A DNA stretch of 64,000 nt from JAKPQE01 sp041397845 (GCA_041397845.1 JAWKVW010000003.1:62001-126000); one strand, 5' to 3'; numbered from the stretch's first letter, positions 1 through 9,085 are shown. Made by a program: numbers and translations. The notes: generated from the sequence alone by a model not told the origin.

Positions 1-1699
1 CGGCGGCGCGCGGGTCGCCATTGGCAAGGCCGAGATCGGCATCGACGACGCCGACCAGCGTCAATTCCGGAAAATTGTGGCCTTTGGCGACGAGCTGCGT
101 GCCGACGATGATGTCGACCTCGCCGGCGGCGACCGATTCCAGTTCCAGCCGCATGCGTCTGATGCCGCCGGGCAGATCGCTCGACAGGACGAGGGTGCGG
201 GCGTCGGGAAAGCGGGCCTTGACCTCCTCGGCGATCCGCTCGACGCCCGGGCCGCAGGGCACGAGGCTGTCCTCGGCGCCGCATTCCGGACAGGCGGCGG
301 GCTTTGGTTCCTCGTGGCCGCAATGGTGGCAGACGAGGCGACCGCGAAAGCGATGGTCAACGAGCCAGGCCGAGCAGTTCGGGCAGCCGAAGCGATGGCC
401 GCAGGACCGGCAGAGCGTCAAGGGCGCGTAGCCGCGGCGGTTGAGGAAGAGCAGCGCCTGTTCGCCGGCGGCGAGCGTGCGCTCGACCTCGGAGACGAGG
501 CGGGGGGCGAGGAAGCGGCCGCGCTCGGGCATCTCGCGGCGCAGGTCGATCGCCTCGATGCCCGGCACGGTGCCGCTGTTGAAGCGCTCGGTCAGGACGA
601 TGCGCTCATAGCGGCCGCGATCGGCGTTGTTGCGGCTTTCGATCGACGGCGTCGCCGATGAGAGGACGACCGGGAAACCGGAGAGATGGCCGCGCACGAC
701 GGACATGTCGCGGGCGTTGTAGGCGACGCGGTCCTCCTGCTTGTAGGCGATGTCGTGCTCCTCATCGATGACGATGAGGCCGAGCTCGGCGAACGGCAGG
801 AACAGGGCGGAGCGGGCGCCGACGACGGCGCGGACCTCGCCGGAAATGACGCCACGCCAGATGCGCTCGCGCATTGCCGGGGTCTGGTCGGAATGCCATT
901 CGGCCGGCCGGGCGCCGAAGCGGCGGTCGAAGCGCTCAAGGAATTCGTGAGTGAGGGCGATTTCCGGCAGGAGGACGAGAACCTGCCGGCCTTGGCGGAG
1001 CGCCTCGGCGATCGCCTCGAAATAGACCTCGGTCTTGCCGGAGCCGGTTACGCCGTCGACGAGCGTCACCGAGAACTCACCGGCGGCGACCTTGGAGCGG
1101 AGGCGCGCGGCGGCCTCGCCCTGGCCGTCGGAGAGGTCGGGCGGGGCATAGTCGGGGTCAAGCGGCGGGAACAGCGGCTTCGGCGGCAGCTCGACGGTTT
1201 CGAGGGCGCCCTGTGCGACGAGGCCGTCGACGACACCCGGCGAGACGCCGGCCGATTCGGCAAGACCGCGCTTCGTCCAGGCGAGCCCGCCCTCGGCAAG
1301 TTCGAGCACGCGGCGGCGGGCATCGGTCAGGCGTTCGGGCACCTTGCCGGTGGCGCGCACGCCGGTCTGCGGCGCCGGCGGCTCGAGGGCAGCGGGTGCG
1401 CGCAGGACCATGCGCAGCACCATGCCCTTCGGCGCCAGCGTCCAGCCGGCGACCCAGTCGATGAAGCGGCGCATGTCCGGCGAGAGCGGGGCGCAGTCGA
1501 ACCTGGCGATGACGGACTTCAGCCGGGCACTGGCGATTTCACCGGCCGGATCGTCCCAGACGGCGCCGACATAGCGGCGCGGACCAACCGGCACCGCGAC
1601 GATGTCGCCGGGCGCCAGCGCCATGCCCTCCGGCACGCGGTAGCTGTAGGTGCCCTCGATGGCGAGGGGCACGGCCACCGATACGATGTCGGGCCTCAT
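1..1699 (-). CDS. priA: Primosomal replication protein N' (PriA helicase), C-terminus cut off by window edge
   Basis: PriA is the 3'-to-5' helicase that rebuilds a primosome at stalled or repaired forks. About 566 residues are visible from the ATG at 1699; the C-terminal end lies left of the window. The N-terminal DNA-binding region begins MRPDIVSVAVPL. The helicase core carries Walker A GVTGSGKTEVY and the box IDEEHD. The PriA-specific zinc-binding cysteines follow (CRSCGH, CPNC, CHHCGH, CPECG), then a motif containing VGTQLVAKGHNFP. The gene is divergent from the aldolase gene that starts at 1841. Family identity is secure from the combination of helicase motifs and zinc cysteines; only completeness of the C-terminus cannot be judged. 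Confidence 0.95.
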   Translation of the reverse strand, partial: MRPDIVSVAVPLAIEGTYSYRVPEGMALAPGDIVAVPVGPRRYVGAVWDDPAGEIASARLKSVIARFDCAPLSPDMRRFIDWVAGWTLAPKGMVLRMVLRAPAALEPPAPQTGVRATGKVPERLTDARRRVLELAEGGLAWTKRGLAESAGVSPGVVDGLVAQGALETVELPPKPLFPPLDPDYAPPDLSDGQGEAAARLRSKVAAGEFSVTLVDGVTGSGKTEVYFEAIAEALRQGRQVLVLLPEIALTHEFLERFDRRFGARPAEWHSDQTPAMRERIWRGVISGEVRAVVGARSALFLPFAELGLIVIDEEHDIAYKQEDRVAYNARDMSVVRGHLSGFPVVLSSATPSIESRNNADRGRYERIVLTERFNSGTVPGIEAIDLRREMPERGRFLAPRLVSEVERTLAAGEQALLFLNRRGYAPLTLCRSCGHRFGCPNCSAWLVDHRFRGRLVCHHCGHEEPKPAACPECGAEDSLVPCGPGVERIAEEVKARFPDARTLVLSSDLPGGIRRMRLELESVAAGEVDIIVGTQLVAKGHNFPELTLVGVVDADLGLANGDPRAA

Positions 1700-1738
1700 G
1701 GTCAGGATGGCTCCGGCGAATCTTCAATCCCCGAGAAT

Positions 1739-1779
1739 TAGAGCCTTTTGGCGATTTCCGCGAACGGCAAATCGCTCTA
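1739..1779. repeat. Dispersed intergenic palindrome, copy A (TAGAG...CTCTA)
   Basis: Between the divergent priA and aldolase genes an imperfect palindrome has outer arms TAGAG (1739-1743) and CTCTA (1775-1779) and inner arms GCGATTT (1751-1757) and AAATCGC (1769-1775). It resembles two further intergenic elements in this window, near 34503 and 52880. Short palindromes ending in TAGAGC/GCTCTA are recalled as common dispersed repeats of Hyphomicrobiales; that family assignment is from memory. It lies upstream of the aldolase, so it could also shape its leader. Confidence 0.5.
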
Positions 1780-1840
1780 GTTTTGGTGCAATGCAGCACA
1801 GCCGGTGCCGCCGCGGCGCCGAGGCAAAAGGACAAAGACC

Positions 1841-2497
1841 ATGAAGTTCTTCATCGATACGGCCGACGTCGCGGCGATCCGCGACCTTGCCGCCACCGGC
1901 TTCCTCGATGGCGTGACCACCAATCCCTCGCTCATTGCCAAGGCCGGCCGGCCGTTCTTCGACGTCATCGCCGAGATCTGCGATATCGTGCCGGGCCCGG
2001 TATCGGCCGAGGTCGCCGCGCTCGACGCCGACGGGATGATCGCGGAGGGCCGCAAGCTCGCCAAGATCGCGGACAACGTGACCGTCAAGGTGCCGCTGAC
2101 CTTCGACGGCCTGAAGGCCTGCCGGACGCTCACGGACGAGGGCACGATGGTCAACGTGACGCTCTGCTTCTCGGCCAACCAGGCGCTGCTCGCCGCCAAG
2201 GCCGGGGCGACGTTCGTCTCGCCGTTCGTCGGCCGTCTCGACGATATCGGCCTCGACGGCATGGAGCTCATCGAGGAAATCCGGCGGATCTACGACAATT
2301 ACGAAGCGCTGGCGACGGAGGTGCTGGCCGCCTCGATCCGCTCGCCGCTGCATGTGAAGCGGGCGGCGCTCGCCGGTGCGGACGTGGCGACCATTCCGCC
2401 GGGCGTCCTGAAGAGCCTCATCTCGCACCCGCTGACCGACAAGGGCATCGAGCTGTTCATGGCGGACTGGAAAAAGACCGGCCAGTCGATCCTCTGA
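1841..2497 (+). CDS. fsa: Fructose-6-phosphate aldolase / transaldolase-like protein (TalC-FsaA family)
   Basis: A 218-residue class I aldolase of the small transaldolase family, which transfers or cleaves dihydroxyacetone units in sugar-phosphate metabolism. It starts MKFFIDTADVAAI, keeps the TTNPSL motif near residue 28 and the Schiff-base lysine in the strand VTVKVP near residue 85, and ends with the HPLTDKGIELFMADW signature. The length matches the family (about 215-220). The ATG at 1841 is preferred over an in-frame upstream start at 1805 because the family begins with MKFF. In alphaproteobacteria such proteins are often annotated as transaldolase, and sequence alone does not separate the two activities. 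A strong terminator follows at 2573. Confidence 0.92.
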   Translation: MKFFIDTADVAAIRDLAATGFLDGVTTNPSLIAKAGRPFFDVIAEICDIVPGPVSAEVAALDADGMIAEGRKLAKIADNVTVKVPLTFDGLKACRTLTDEGTMVNVTLCFSANQALLAAKAGATFVSPFVGRLDDIGLDGMELIEEIRRIYDNYEALATEVLAASIRSPLHVKRAALAGADVATIPPGVLKSLISHPLTDKGIELFMADWKKTGQSIL

Positions 2498-2526
2498 TCG
2501 GGCCTCTGATCGGGCCTCTGATCGGG
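2491..2526. repeat. Three tandem 12-bp units spanning the aldolase stop codon
   Basis: CCTCTGATCGGG occurs three times head to tail at 2491-2502, 2503-2514 and 2515-2526, followed by a degenerate relative (GGGCAATCTG). The first unit contains the aldolase TGA stop codon, so the array looks like slippage expansion of the gene's last bases into the 3' untranslated region. Because the unit is 12 bp and every copy carries the same in-frame TGA, expansion does not alter the protein. Confidence 0.8.
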
Positions 2527-2572
2527 CAATCTGGCTGGGCAATCTGACCGGGCAAAAGGCTGGCACCAAACG

Positions 2573-2604
2573 AAAAGGCCGGACATTTGCCCGGCCTTTT
2601 TGCG
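2573..2604 (+). terminator. Rho-independent terminator after the aldolase gene (bidirectional)
   Basis: A perfect 10-bp stem, AAAAGGCCGG (2573-2582) with CCGGCCTTTT (2591-2600), closes an 8-nt loop and is followed by T. It ends the aldolase transcript 75 nt after the stop. The A-run on the left arm would also let it stop transcripts of the converging phaR gene. Confidence 0.85.
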
Positions 2605-2691
2605 TGCCCCTGACCCTGCGGTCCCGGTGGAGAGGCTCCGCATCCGACGGCCCCCCGACCGTCATGACGGATGCAGCCCCGCCGCCTCGTT

Positions 2692-3267
2692 TCAGGCTTT
2701 CTTGTCGCCAGCGAGCTGGTCGATCTTCTTCTGCATGTCGGCGAGCTGACGCTTCAACGCGTCGAGCTCGACGCCGCTCTCGGCCTTCGGGGCCGGCGCG
2801 GCCTCGGTGCCCCGTCCGCCACCGAACGGCAGGAACATGCGCATGGCGCGCTCGAACACCTCGGTGTTGCGGCGCACCTGGTCTTCCATCGCCTCGAACG
2901 GGTTGCCGCCGAAGGCATGGGACATCTGCTCGCGCAGGCGGCCCTGTTCCCGGGTCAGCGAATCGATGGAGAACTCGAGGTAGCTCGGCACGAGGTTCTG
3001 CATCGAGTCCCCGTAGAATCTGATGAGCTGCCTCAGGAATGCGATCGGCAGGAGATTCTGTCCCTTGTTCTCCTGTTCGAAAATGATCTGGGTCAGAACC
3101 GAGCGCGTAATGTCTTCGCCGGACTTGGCGTCGAAGACGACGAAGTCCTCCTCGTTCTTGACCATCGCCCCGAGATCCTCGAGCGTCACGTAGGTGCTCG
3201 TCCCGGTATTATAGAGCCGCCGGTTGGCGTATTTCTTGATCACGGTCGGCTCGTTGGTCTTGGCCAT
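2692..3267 (-). CDS. phaR: Polyhydroxyalkanoate synthesis repressor PhaR
   Basis: A 191-residue regulator that binds DNA and PHB granules and represses phasin and granule genes when no polymer is present. The N-terminal PHB/PHA accumulation regulator DNA-binding domain is unmistakable (KKYANRRLYNTGTSTYVTL, residues about 11-29), followed by the PHB accumulation regulatory region around residues 70-110 (FLRQLIRFYGDSMQ). The C-terminus is a predicted coiled coil (LDALKRQLADMQKKIDQL). It is divergent from phaA-phaB, the usual alphaproteobacterial arrangement, with about 270 bp between them for shared control. Confidence 0.96.
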   Translation of the reverse strand: MAKTNEPTVIKKYANRRLYNTGTSTYVTLEDLGAMVKNEEDFVVFDAKSGEDITRSVLTQIIFEQENKGQNLLPIAFLRQLIRFYGDSMQNLVPSYLEFSIDSLTREQGRLREQMSHAFGGNPFEAMEDQVRRNTEVFERAMRMFLPFGGGRGTEAAPAPKAESGVELDALKRQLADMQKKIDQLAGDKKA

Positions 3268-3409
3268 GCGGTCGACGTTCCCTCTGTTTTTTCGGCTTTT
3301 TCCGCCAATGGTGGCTACTTAAGCGAATTTAGGGGTTTTCCGGAAGCCCTGCCACAGCTTTATCGTCGCGCATGGTTGACCGGCGCAGCGTTCTATTGCG
3401 AAAGCCGAA

Positions 3410-3438
3410 TTGACAGCGGCCCTGTCACAGTCTTCATT
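3410..3438 (+). promoter_or_regulatory. Candidate sigma-70 promoter for phaA-phaB
   Basis: A consensus TTGACA at 3410-3415 is followed after 17 nt by TTCATT (3433-3438), a weak -10 match. It lies about 100 nt upstream of the phaA start in the phaR-phaA divergent region. The -35 is exact, the -10 is poor, and no start site is known. Confidence 0.3.
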
Positions 3439-3534
3439 CGAAGAGGGATTATCGATTTGTTGGCACGTTTTCGCGCGCCCGCTCGGGATGGCCCGAATAC
3501 GCCAACGCAGGGACACACACCGGAGGAAGCATTG

Positions 3535-4713
3535 ATGAGCAAGGACATCGTCATCGTCGGCGCGGCACGCACGCCGGTCGGCACCTTCAACGGCTCGCTG
3601 TCGAGCCTGCCGGCGCACCAGCTCGGCAAGGTCGCGATTCAGGCGGCCCTCGAGCGCGCCGGCGTTGCCGCCGCAGACGTCGATGAAGTGATCATGGGCC
3701 AGATCCTGTCGGCCGGCGAAGGCCAGAACCCGGCCCGTCAGGCCTCGGTCCACGCCGGCGTTCCGGTCGAGAGCCCGGCCTGGGGCATCAACCAGCTTTG
3801 CGGCTCGGGCCTTCGCGCCGTCGCCCTCGGCATGCAGCAGATCGCCAATGGCGATGCCGACATCATCGTTGCCGGCGGCCAGGAGTCGATGAGCATGGCG
3901 CCGCATTGCGCGCACCTGCGCAACGGCCAGAAGATGGGCTCGCTCGAGTTCATCGACACGATGATCAAGGACGGCCTTTGGGATGCCTTCAACGGCTACC
4001 ACATGGGCAACACCGCCGAGAACGTCGCCGCCCAGTGGCAGATCACCCGCGAGGAGCAGGACAACTTCGCCGTCGCCTCGCAGAACAAGGCCGAGGCCGC
4101 GCAGAAGGCCGGCAAGTTCAAGGACGAGATCGCCCCGGTGACGATCAAGACCCGCAAGGGCGATGTCGTCGTCGACGCCGACGAGTACATCCGTCACGGC
4201 GCGACGCTCGATTCCGTGCAGAAGCTGCGTCCGGCCTTCCAGAAGGACGGCTCGGTGACCGCCGGCAACGCGTCGGGCATCAATGACGGCGCTGCCGCCG
4301 TGGTGCTGATGAGCGCCGACGAGGCGGCCAAGCGCGGCCTGAAGCCGCTCGCCCGCATCGTCTCGTGGGCGAATGCCGGCGTCGACCCGTCGATCATGGG
4401 CTCGGGCCCGATCCCGGCCTCGCGCAAGGCCCTCGAGCGGGCCGGCTGGAGCGTCGGCGACCTCGACCTCGTCGAGGCCAACGAGGCCTTCGCGGCCCAG
4501 GCCTGCGCCGTCAACAAGGACATGGGCTGGAACACCGACATCGTGAACGTGAACGGCGGCGCCATCGCCATCGGTCATCCGGTCGGTGCCTCGGGCGCCC
4601 GCGTGCTCGTCACGCTGCTCTACGAGATGCAGAAGCGCGATGCCAAGAAGGGTCTGGCGACGCTTTGCATCGGCGGCGGCATGGGCATTGCCATGTGCGT
4701 CGAGCGCGCCTGA
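3535..4713 (+). CDS. phaA: Acetyl-CoA acetyltransferase (beta-ketothiolase)
   Basis: A 392-residue biosynthetic thiolase that condenses two acetyl-CoA to acetoacetyl-CoA, the first step of PHB synthesis. It has the nucleophilic Cys in NQLCGSGLRAV (about residue 89), the His in NGGAIAIGHPVGASG (about 348) and the proton-donor Cys in LCIGGGMG (about 378). The ATG at 3535 is chosen because the family starts MSKDIVIVGAARTPVG and a GGAGGA ribosome-binding site lies 8 nt upstream; the long in-frame upstream extension is spurious. It is followed 90 bp later by phaB, presumably one transcript ending at the terminator near 5596. Confidence 0.97.
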   Translation: MSKDIVIVGAARTPVGTFNGSLSSLPAHQLGKVAIQAALERAGVAAADVDEVIMGQILSAGEGQNPARQASVHAGVPVESPAWGINQLCGSGLRAVALGMQQIANGDADIIVAGGQESMSMAPHCAHLRNGQKMGSLEFIDTMIKDGLWDAFNGYHMGNTAENVAAQWQITREEQDNFAVASQNKAEAAQKAGKFKDEIAPVTIKTRKGDVVVDADEYIRHGATLDSVQKLRPAFQKDGSVTAGNASGINDGAAAVVLMSADEAAKRGLKPLARIVSWANAGVDPSIMGSGPIPASRKALERAGWSVGDLDLVEANEAFAAQACAVNKDMGWNTDIVNVNGGAIAIGHPVGASGARVLVTLLYEMQKRDAKKGLATLCIGGGMGIAMCVERA

Positions 4714-4803
4714 TCGACATCGTCACTACCGGCGACGGGCGGAGCGATCCGCCCGTTTGCCTTCTACAAAAGAAGATCATCGAACAACAGTGAGGGAACC
4801 CCT

Positions 4804-5529
4804 ATGGCTCGAGTTGCAATCGTCACTGGTGGCACGCGCGGCATCGGCGCGGCCATCTCGAAGGCCCTGAAGGATGCAGGCTATACGGTTGCGGCGAACT
4901 ACGCCGGCAACGACGAAGCCGCCAAGGCCTTCCAGGAAGAAACCGGCATTGCCGTCTACAAGTGGTCGGTCGCCGACTATGACGCCTGCGTTGCCGGCAT
5001 CGCCAAGGTCGAGGCCGATCTCGGCCCGGTCGCCGTGCTGGTCAACAATGCCGGCATCACGCGCGACACCATGTTCCACAAGATGACGCTGGAGCAGTGG
5101 AAGGCGGTCATCGACACCAACCTCAATGGCCTTTTCAACATGACCCGCCCGGTCTGGGACGGCATGCGCGAGCGTGCCTTCGGCCGGATCATCTCGATCT
5201 CGTCGATCAACGGCCAGAAGGGCCAGATGGGCCAGGCGAACTATTCCGCCGCCAAGGCCGGCGACCTCGGCTTCACCAAGGCGCTGGCCCAGGAAGGGGC
5301 CAAGAAGAACATCACCGTCAACGCCATCTGCCCGGGCTATATCGGCACCGAGATGGTGCGCGCGGTGCCGCAGGAAGTGCTCGACAAGGCGATCCTGCCG
5401 CATATCCCGGTCGGTCGCCTCGGCGAGCCGGAAGAGATCGCCCGCGCCGTGGTGTTCCTTGCCTCGGACGACGCCGGCTTCATCACCGGCTCGACGCTGA
5501 CGGTCAATGGCGGCCAGTACATGATCTGA
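4804..5529 (+). CDS. phaB: Acetoacetyl-CoA reductase (NADPH-dependent)
   Basis: A 241-residue short-chain dehydrogenase reducing acetoacetyl-CoA to (R)-3-hydroxybutyryl-CoA for PHB synthase. It has the Rossmann motif TGGTRGIG (residues 8-15), NNAG near residue 81, catalytic Ser in ISISSINGQKGQMGQ, and the YSAAKAG active-site Tyr/Lys near residue 150. It lies directly downstream of phaA, and the pair makes PHB precursor; no phaC synthase is in this window. A ribosome-binding site (GTGAGGG) lies just ahead of the ATG. Confidence 0.97.
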   Translation: MARVAIVTGGTRGIGAAISKALKDAGYTVAANYAGNDEAAKAFQEETGIAVYKWSVADYDACVAGIAKVEADLGPVAVLVNNAGITRDTMFHKMTLEQWKAVIDTNLNGLFNMTRPVWDGMRERAFGRIISISSINGQKGQMGQANYSAAKAGDLGFTKALAQEGAKKNITVNAICPGYIGTEMVRAVPQEVLDKAILPHIPVGRLGEPEEIARAVVFLASDDAGFITGSTLTVNGGQYMI

Positions 5530-5595
5530 CGCCGGATTTGCCGGAACCGCTTTCCGCGCCTTGCCGCGCGGGGCGGGCTGCCGGTCCGGAACGGG

Positions 5596-5638
5596 CGCCC
5601 CGGTGCCGGTCCGCATGCGGACCCGCCGGGGCGTTTCT
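5596..5638 (+). terminator. Probable rho-independent terminator of phaA-phaB
   Basis: The arms CGCCCCGG (5596-5603) and CCGGGGCG (5626-5633) enclose a second palindrome, GGTCCGCATGCGGACC, and are followed by TTTCT. The composite GC-rich hairpin is about 65 bp after the phaB stop. Confidence 0.65.
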
Positions 5639-5768
5639 GTGTCCGGGGTCTTGCCGCGCCTCGCACCAGGGCCGTCAATCGGGCGCCGGCGGCGGGGCGG
5701 CGACCATTCGGGGCCTTCCGTTTTGCCGCCCGTTCCGCCATATAGAGCGCTGAACCAAGGTGACGGCG

Positions 5769-6635
5769 ATGAGCGAGCCCCTTTCCTTTCTGAAGATGAA
5801 CGGCATCGGCAACGAGATCCTCGTCGTCGACATGCGGGGGCGCGCCGACCGGATGACGCCGGAGCTTGCCCGGGCGATCGCGGCCGAGCCGCGCACGGCA
5901 TTCGACCAGATGATGGTGCTGCTGCCGCCGAAGACGCCGGGCACCGACGCCTTCATGAAGATCTTCAACACGGACGGCTCGCTGTCGGCGGCGTGCGGCA
6001 ACGGCACGCGCTGCGTCGCGGCGGTGCTGTTCGAGGGCAATGAGCGCGAGACACTGGCGCTCGAGACCTCGGCCGGGCTGCTCAATGTCTGGCGGGGCGA
6101 GGGCAACACGGTCACGGTCGATATGGGCAGGCCGAAGTTCGACTGGCGCGACATTCCGCTTGCCGAGGAGTTTCGCGACACGCGGGCGATCGAGCTGCAG
6201 ATCGGGCCGATCGACGCGCCGGTGCTGCATTCGCCGGCGGTCGTCAATGTCGGCAATCCGCATGCGATCTTCTTCGTCGACCGGGATCCGGAGAGCTACG
6301 ATCTCGGCCGGTTCGGGCCGATGCTCGAGAACCATCCGATCTTTCCGGAGCGGGCGAACATCTCGCTGGCGCAGGTGCTCGATCGTGGCCACATCGTGCT
6401 GAAGGTCTGGGAGCGTGGTGCCGGCCTGACGCGGGCCTGCGGCTCGGCGGCCTGCGCGGCGGCGGTGTCGGCAGCGCGCAAGCGCATGGCCGACCGCAAG
6501 GTGCGGATCACGCTGCCGGGCGGCGACCTCGTCATCGAGTGGCGCGAGGACGATCACATCCTGATGACCGGTCCGTTCGAGCTGGAATACCGGGGCGAGA
6601 TCGCGGCCGACGCGCTTGCCGGGAACGCTGCCTGA
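5769..6635 (+). CDS. dapF: Diaminopimelate epimerase
   Basis: A 288-residue epimerase converting LL- to meso-diaminopimelate for lysine and peptidoglycan. The two catalytic cysteines are in the classic contexts SAACGNGTRC (about residue 78) and RACGSAACAA (about 224). The N-terminus FLKMNGIGNEILVVDMRG is typical. The ATG at 5769 has AAGG 9 nt upstream; an in-frame GTG at 5760 is less likely. The stop codon overlaps the mtaB start by one base, and dapF-mtaB-ftsY is a conserved alphaproteobacterial operon. Confidence 0.97.
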   Translation: MSEPLSFLKMNGIGNEILVVDMRGRADRMTPELARAIAAEPRTAFDQMMVLLPPKTPGTDAFMKIFNTDGSLSAACGNGTRCVAAVLFEGNERETLALETSAGLLNVWRGEGNTVTVDMGRPKFDWRDIPLAEEFRDTRAIELQIGPIDAPVLHSPAVVNVGNPHAIFFVDRDPESYDLGRFGPMLENHPIFPERANISLAQVLDRGHIVLKVWERGAGLTRACGSAACAAAVSAARKRMADRKVRITLPGGDLVIEWREDDHILMTGPFELEYRGEIAADALAGNAA

Positions 6636-7882
6636 TGGCTGTCGACATTCTCACGTTCGGGTGCCGCCTCAACAGCTTCGAGTCCGAGGTGATGCGCCGG
6701 GAGGCCGGGGCCGCCGGTCTTGAAGACGCGATCCTCGTCAACACTTGCGCGGTGACGGGCGAGGCGGTGCGCCAGGCGCGGCAGGCGATCCGCAAGGCGC
6801 GGCGGGAGAACCCCGGGGCACGCATCGTCGTTACCGGCTGTGCGGCGCAGACCGATCCGAAGCTCTTTGCCGACATGGCGGAGGTCGACCTCGTCATCGG
6901 CAATGCCGAAAAGCTCGAGGCCGCCAGCTACGCGCCGGCCGCCGAGGGGGCCGGGACGCCGGTGCGCGTTGCCGATGCCCTGAATCTCGGCCACCAGCCG
7001 CTGACGCCGATCGAGGGCATCGAAGGGCGGGCACGGGCGTTCGTGCAGGTGCAGAACGGCTGCGATCATCGCTGCACCTTCTGCATCATTCCGTTCGGCC
7101 GGGGACCGTCGCGTTCGGTGCCGGTCGCCGAGGCGGTGGCGCAGGCGCGCCGGCTCGTTGGCAATGGCTATCGCGAACTCGTCCTGACCGGCGTCGACCT
7201 CACCTCGTGGGGCGCCGACCTTGCCGGCGAGCCGGTGCTCGGCGACCTCGTCGCGGCCCTGCTCGGCGACATCCCCGAGCTTTCCCGGCTGCGGCTGTCC
7301 TCGATCGATGCCGTCGAGGTCGACGACCGGCTGATGCGGCTCATTGCTGAAGAGGAGCGGCTGCTGCCGCACCTGCACCTGTCGCTGCAGGCCGGCGACG
7401 ACATGATCCTGAAGCGGATGAAGCGGCGGCATTCGCGGGCCGATGCGGTGCGGTTCTGCGCCGATGTGCGCCGGCTGCGGCCGGACATGGTGTTCGGCGC
7501 CGATCTCATCGCCGGCTTTCCGACCGAGACGGACGAGATGTTCGAGAATTCCGTCCGGCTCGTCGAGGACTGCGGGCTCACCTTCCTGCATGTCTTTCCG
7601 TTCTCGCCGCGCGCCGGCACGCCGGCAGCGAAGATGCCCCAGCTCGACCGCGGCCTCATCAAGGCGCGAGCCGCCCGGCTGCGCGAGGCGGGCGCTGCGG
7701 CGCTGTCGCGCCATCTCGACGGCGAGATCGGGCAGACGCGGCGGATCCTCGTCGAGCGCGACGGCGTCGGGCGTACCGAGCGCTTCACGCCCTCCGAGAT
7801 CGTTGGCGGCCGCGCCGGCGAGATCATCGCGGCCCGCATCGTCGGGCGAACGCCCAGCTCGCTGATTGCCGAGGCAGCCTGA
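6635..7882 (+). CDS. mtaB: tRNA t(6)A37 methylthiotransferase MtaB
   Basis: A 415-residue radical-SAM enzyme that methylthiolates N6-threonylcarbamoyladenosine at position 37 of tRNAs reading ANN codons. The N-terminal methylthiotransferase domain has cluster cysteines in FGCRLNS, NTCAVT and TGCAAQ, and the radical-SAM CxxxCxxC is CDHRCTFC near residue 148. The ATG overlaps the dapF stop (TGATG), indicating translational coupling. Its substrate modification depends on TsaD, encoded separately at 40.5 kb. MtaB rather than MiaB or RimO is favoured by the GCRLN start and the dapF/ftsY neighbourhood. Confidence 0.94.
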   Translation: MAVDILTFGCRLNSFESEVMRREAGAAGLEDAILVNTCAVTGEAVRQARQAIRKARRENPGARIVVTGCAAQTDPKLFADMAEVDLVIGNAEKLEAASYAPAAEGAGTPVRVADALNLGHQPLTPIEGIEGRARAFVQVQNGCDHRCTFCIIPFGRGPSRSVPVAEAVAQARRLVGNGYRELVLTGVDLTSWGADLAGEPVLGDLVAALLGDIPELSRLRLSSIDAVEVDDRLMRLIAEEERLLPHLHLSLQAGDDMILKRMKRRHSRADAVRFCADVRRLRPDMVFGADLIAGFPTETDEMFENSVRLVEDCGLTFLHVFPFSPRAGTPAAKMPQLDRGLIKARAARLREAGAAALSRHLDGEIGQTRRILVERDGVGRTERFTPSEIVGGRAGEIIAARIVGRTPSSLIAEAA

Positions 7883-7885
7883 CCG

Positions 7886-9085
7886 ATGAGTGACAAGGAA
7901 CAAAAGCGCGGCATGTTCAGCCGTCTGTTCGGCGGCAAGGCGGAAACGCCGGCACCGGCACCGAAGGCGGCCGAGGAGCCGGCAATTGCCGCGACAGCCG
8001 ACGCGGCGCCGGCGGAAGCGGTTGCGCCGGTCGAGACGGTCGAGGCGGCTGAGATGATCGAAGCCGTCGCGGCGCCCGTCGCGGAGCCCGATGTGCCGCC
8101 TGTGGCCGCCGAGGTGCCGGTTGCGGCGGCGGAAACGGCCGAGCCCGCCGGGGCCGCAGAGCCGAAGAAATCCTGGTTCGAGCGCCTGAAGTCCGGTCTT
8201 GCCCGGTCGTCCTCGGCGCTCGGGCGTTCGATCACCGACATCGTCGGCAAGCGCAAGCTCGACGACGACACGCTGCAGGACCTCGAGGACGTGCTGATCC
8301 GCGCCGATCTCGGGGTGGAGACGGCGATGGCCGTGACCGAGGCCGTCGCGGCGGGGCGCTACGACAAGGAAGTCTCGGGCGAGGAAGTGCGCGCCATTCT
8401 CGCCCGCGAGGTCGAGAAGGTGCTGCGGCCGGTTGCCCGGCCGCTCGTAGTCGAGGGGACGGCCAAGCCGCACGTCATTCTCGTCGTCGGCGTCAACGGC
8501 TCGGGCAAGACGACGACGATCGGCAAGCTTGCCTCGAAATTCAGGGCCGAGGGCCGAAGCGTCATGCTCGCCGCCGGCGACACTTTCCGGGCGGCGGCGA
8601 TCGAGCAGCTCAAGATCTGGGCCGGCCGGGTCGGCGCGCCGATCATTGCGCGCGAGACCGGGGCGGATGCGGCCGGCCTTGCCTATGACGCGATGGTCGA
8701 GGCGGCAACGGCCGGGGTCGACGTGCTGATGATCGACACGGCGGGGCGGCTGCAGAACAAGGCCGAGCTGATGGCCGAGCTTGAAAAGGTGGTGCGCGTC
8801 ATCCGCAAGCACGATGCGAGCGCGCCGCATTCGGTGCTGCTGGTGCTCGATGCGACGACCGGGCAGAACGCGCTCAACCAGGTCGAGGTGTTCGGCAAGA
8901 CGGCCGGCGTCACCGGGCTCGTCATGACCAAGCTGGACGGCACGGCACGCGGCGGCATTCTCGTTGGCATTTCAAAGAAATTCGGCCTGCCGGTGCATTT
9001 CATCGGCGTCGGCGAGGGCATCGACGATCTCGAACCGTTCGATGCGGCCGATTTCGCCGAAGCGATCGCGGGGCTCGGGGCATGA
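7886..9085 (+). CDS. ftsY: Signal recognition particle receptor FtsY
   Basis: A 399-residue SRP receptor GTPase that docks ribosome-nascent-chain complexes at the inner membrane. An acidic, Ala/Pro/Glu-rich N-terminal A domain (residues about 20-95) precedes the NG domain. GTPase motifs visible are GVNGSGKTTTIGKLA (about 200), DTFRAAAIEQL, DTAGRLQ and TKLDGTARGG. It starts 3 nt after mtaB and its last four bases overlap the start of yciB (ATGA), so the four genes dapF to yciB are probably co-transcribed. Confidence 0.97.
   Translation: MSDKEQKRGMFSRLFGGKAETPAPAPKAAEEPAIAATADAAPAEAVAPVETVEAAEMIEAVAAPVAEPDVPPVAAEVPVAAAETAEPAGAAEPKKSWFERLKSGLARSSSALGRSITDIVGKRKLDDDTLQDLEDVLIRADLGVETAMAVTEAVAAGRYDKEVSGEEVRAILAREVEKVLRPVARPLVVEGTAKPHVILVVGVNGSGKTTTIGKLASKFRAEGRSVMLAAGDTFRAAAIEQLKIWAGRVGAPIIARETGADAAGLAYDAMVEAATAGVDVLMIDTAGRLQNKAELMAELEKVVRVIRKHDASAPHSVLLVLDATTGQNALNQVEVFGKTAGVTGLVMTKLDGTARGGILVGISKKFGLPVHFIGVGEGIDDLEPFDAADFAEAIAGLGA

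Noticed and set aside
1724..2665. A 313-codon minus-strand frame over the aldolase gene
   Set aside because: Shadow of the aldolase; no family match and low-complexity translation of the tandem repeat.
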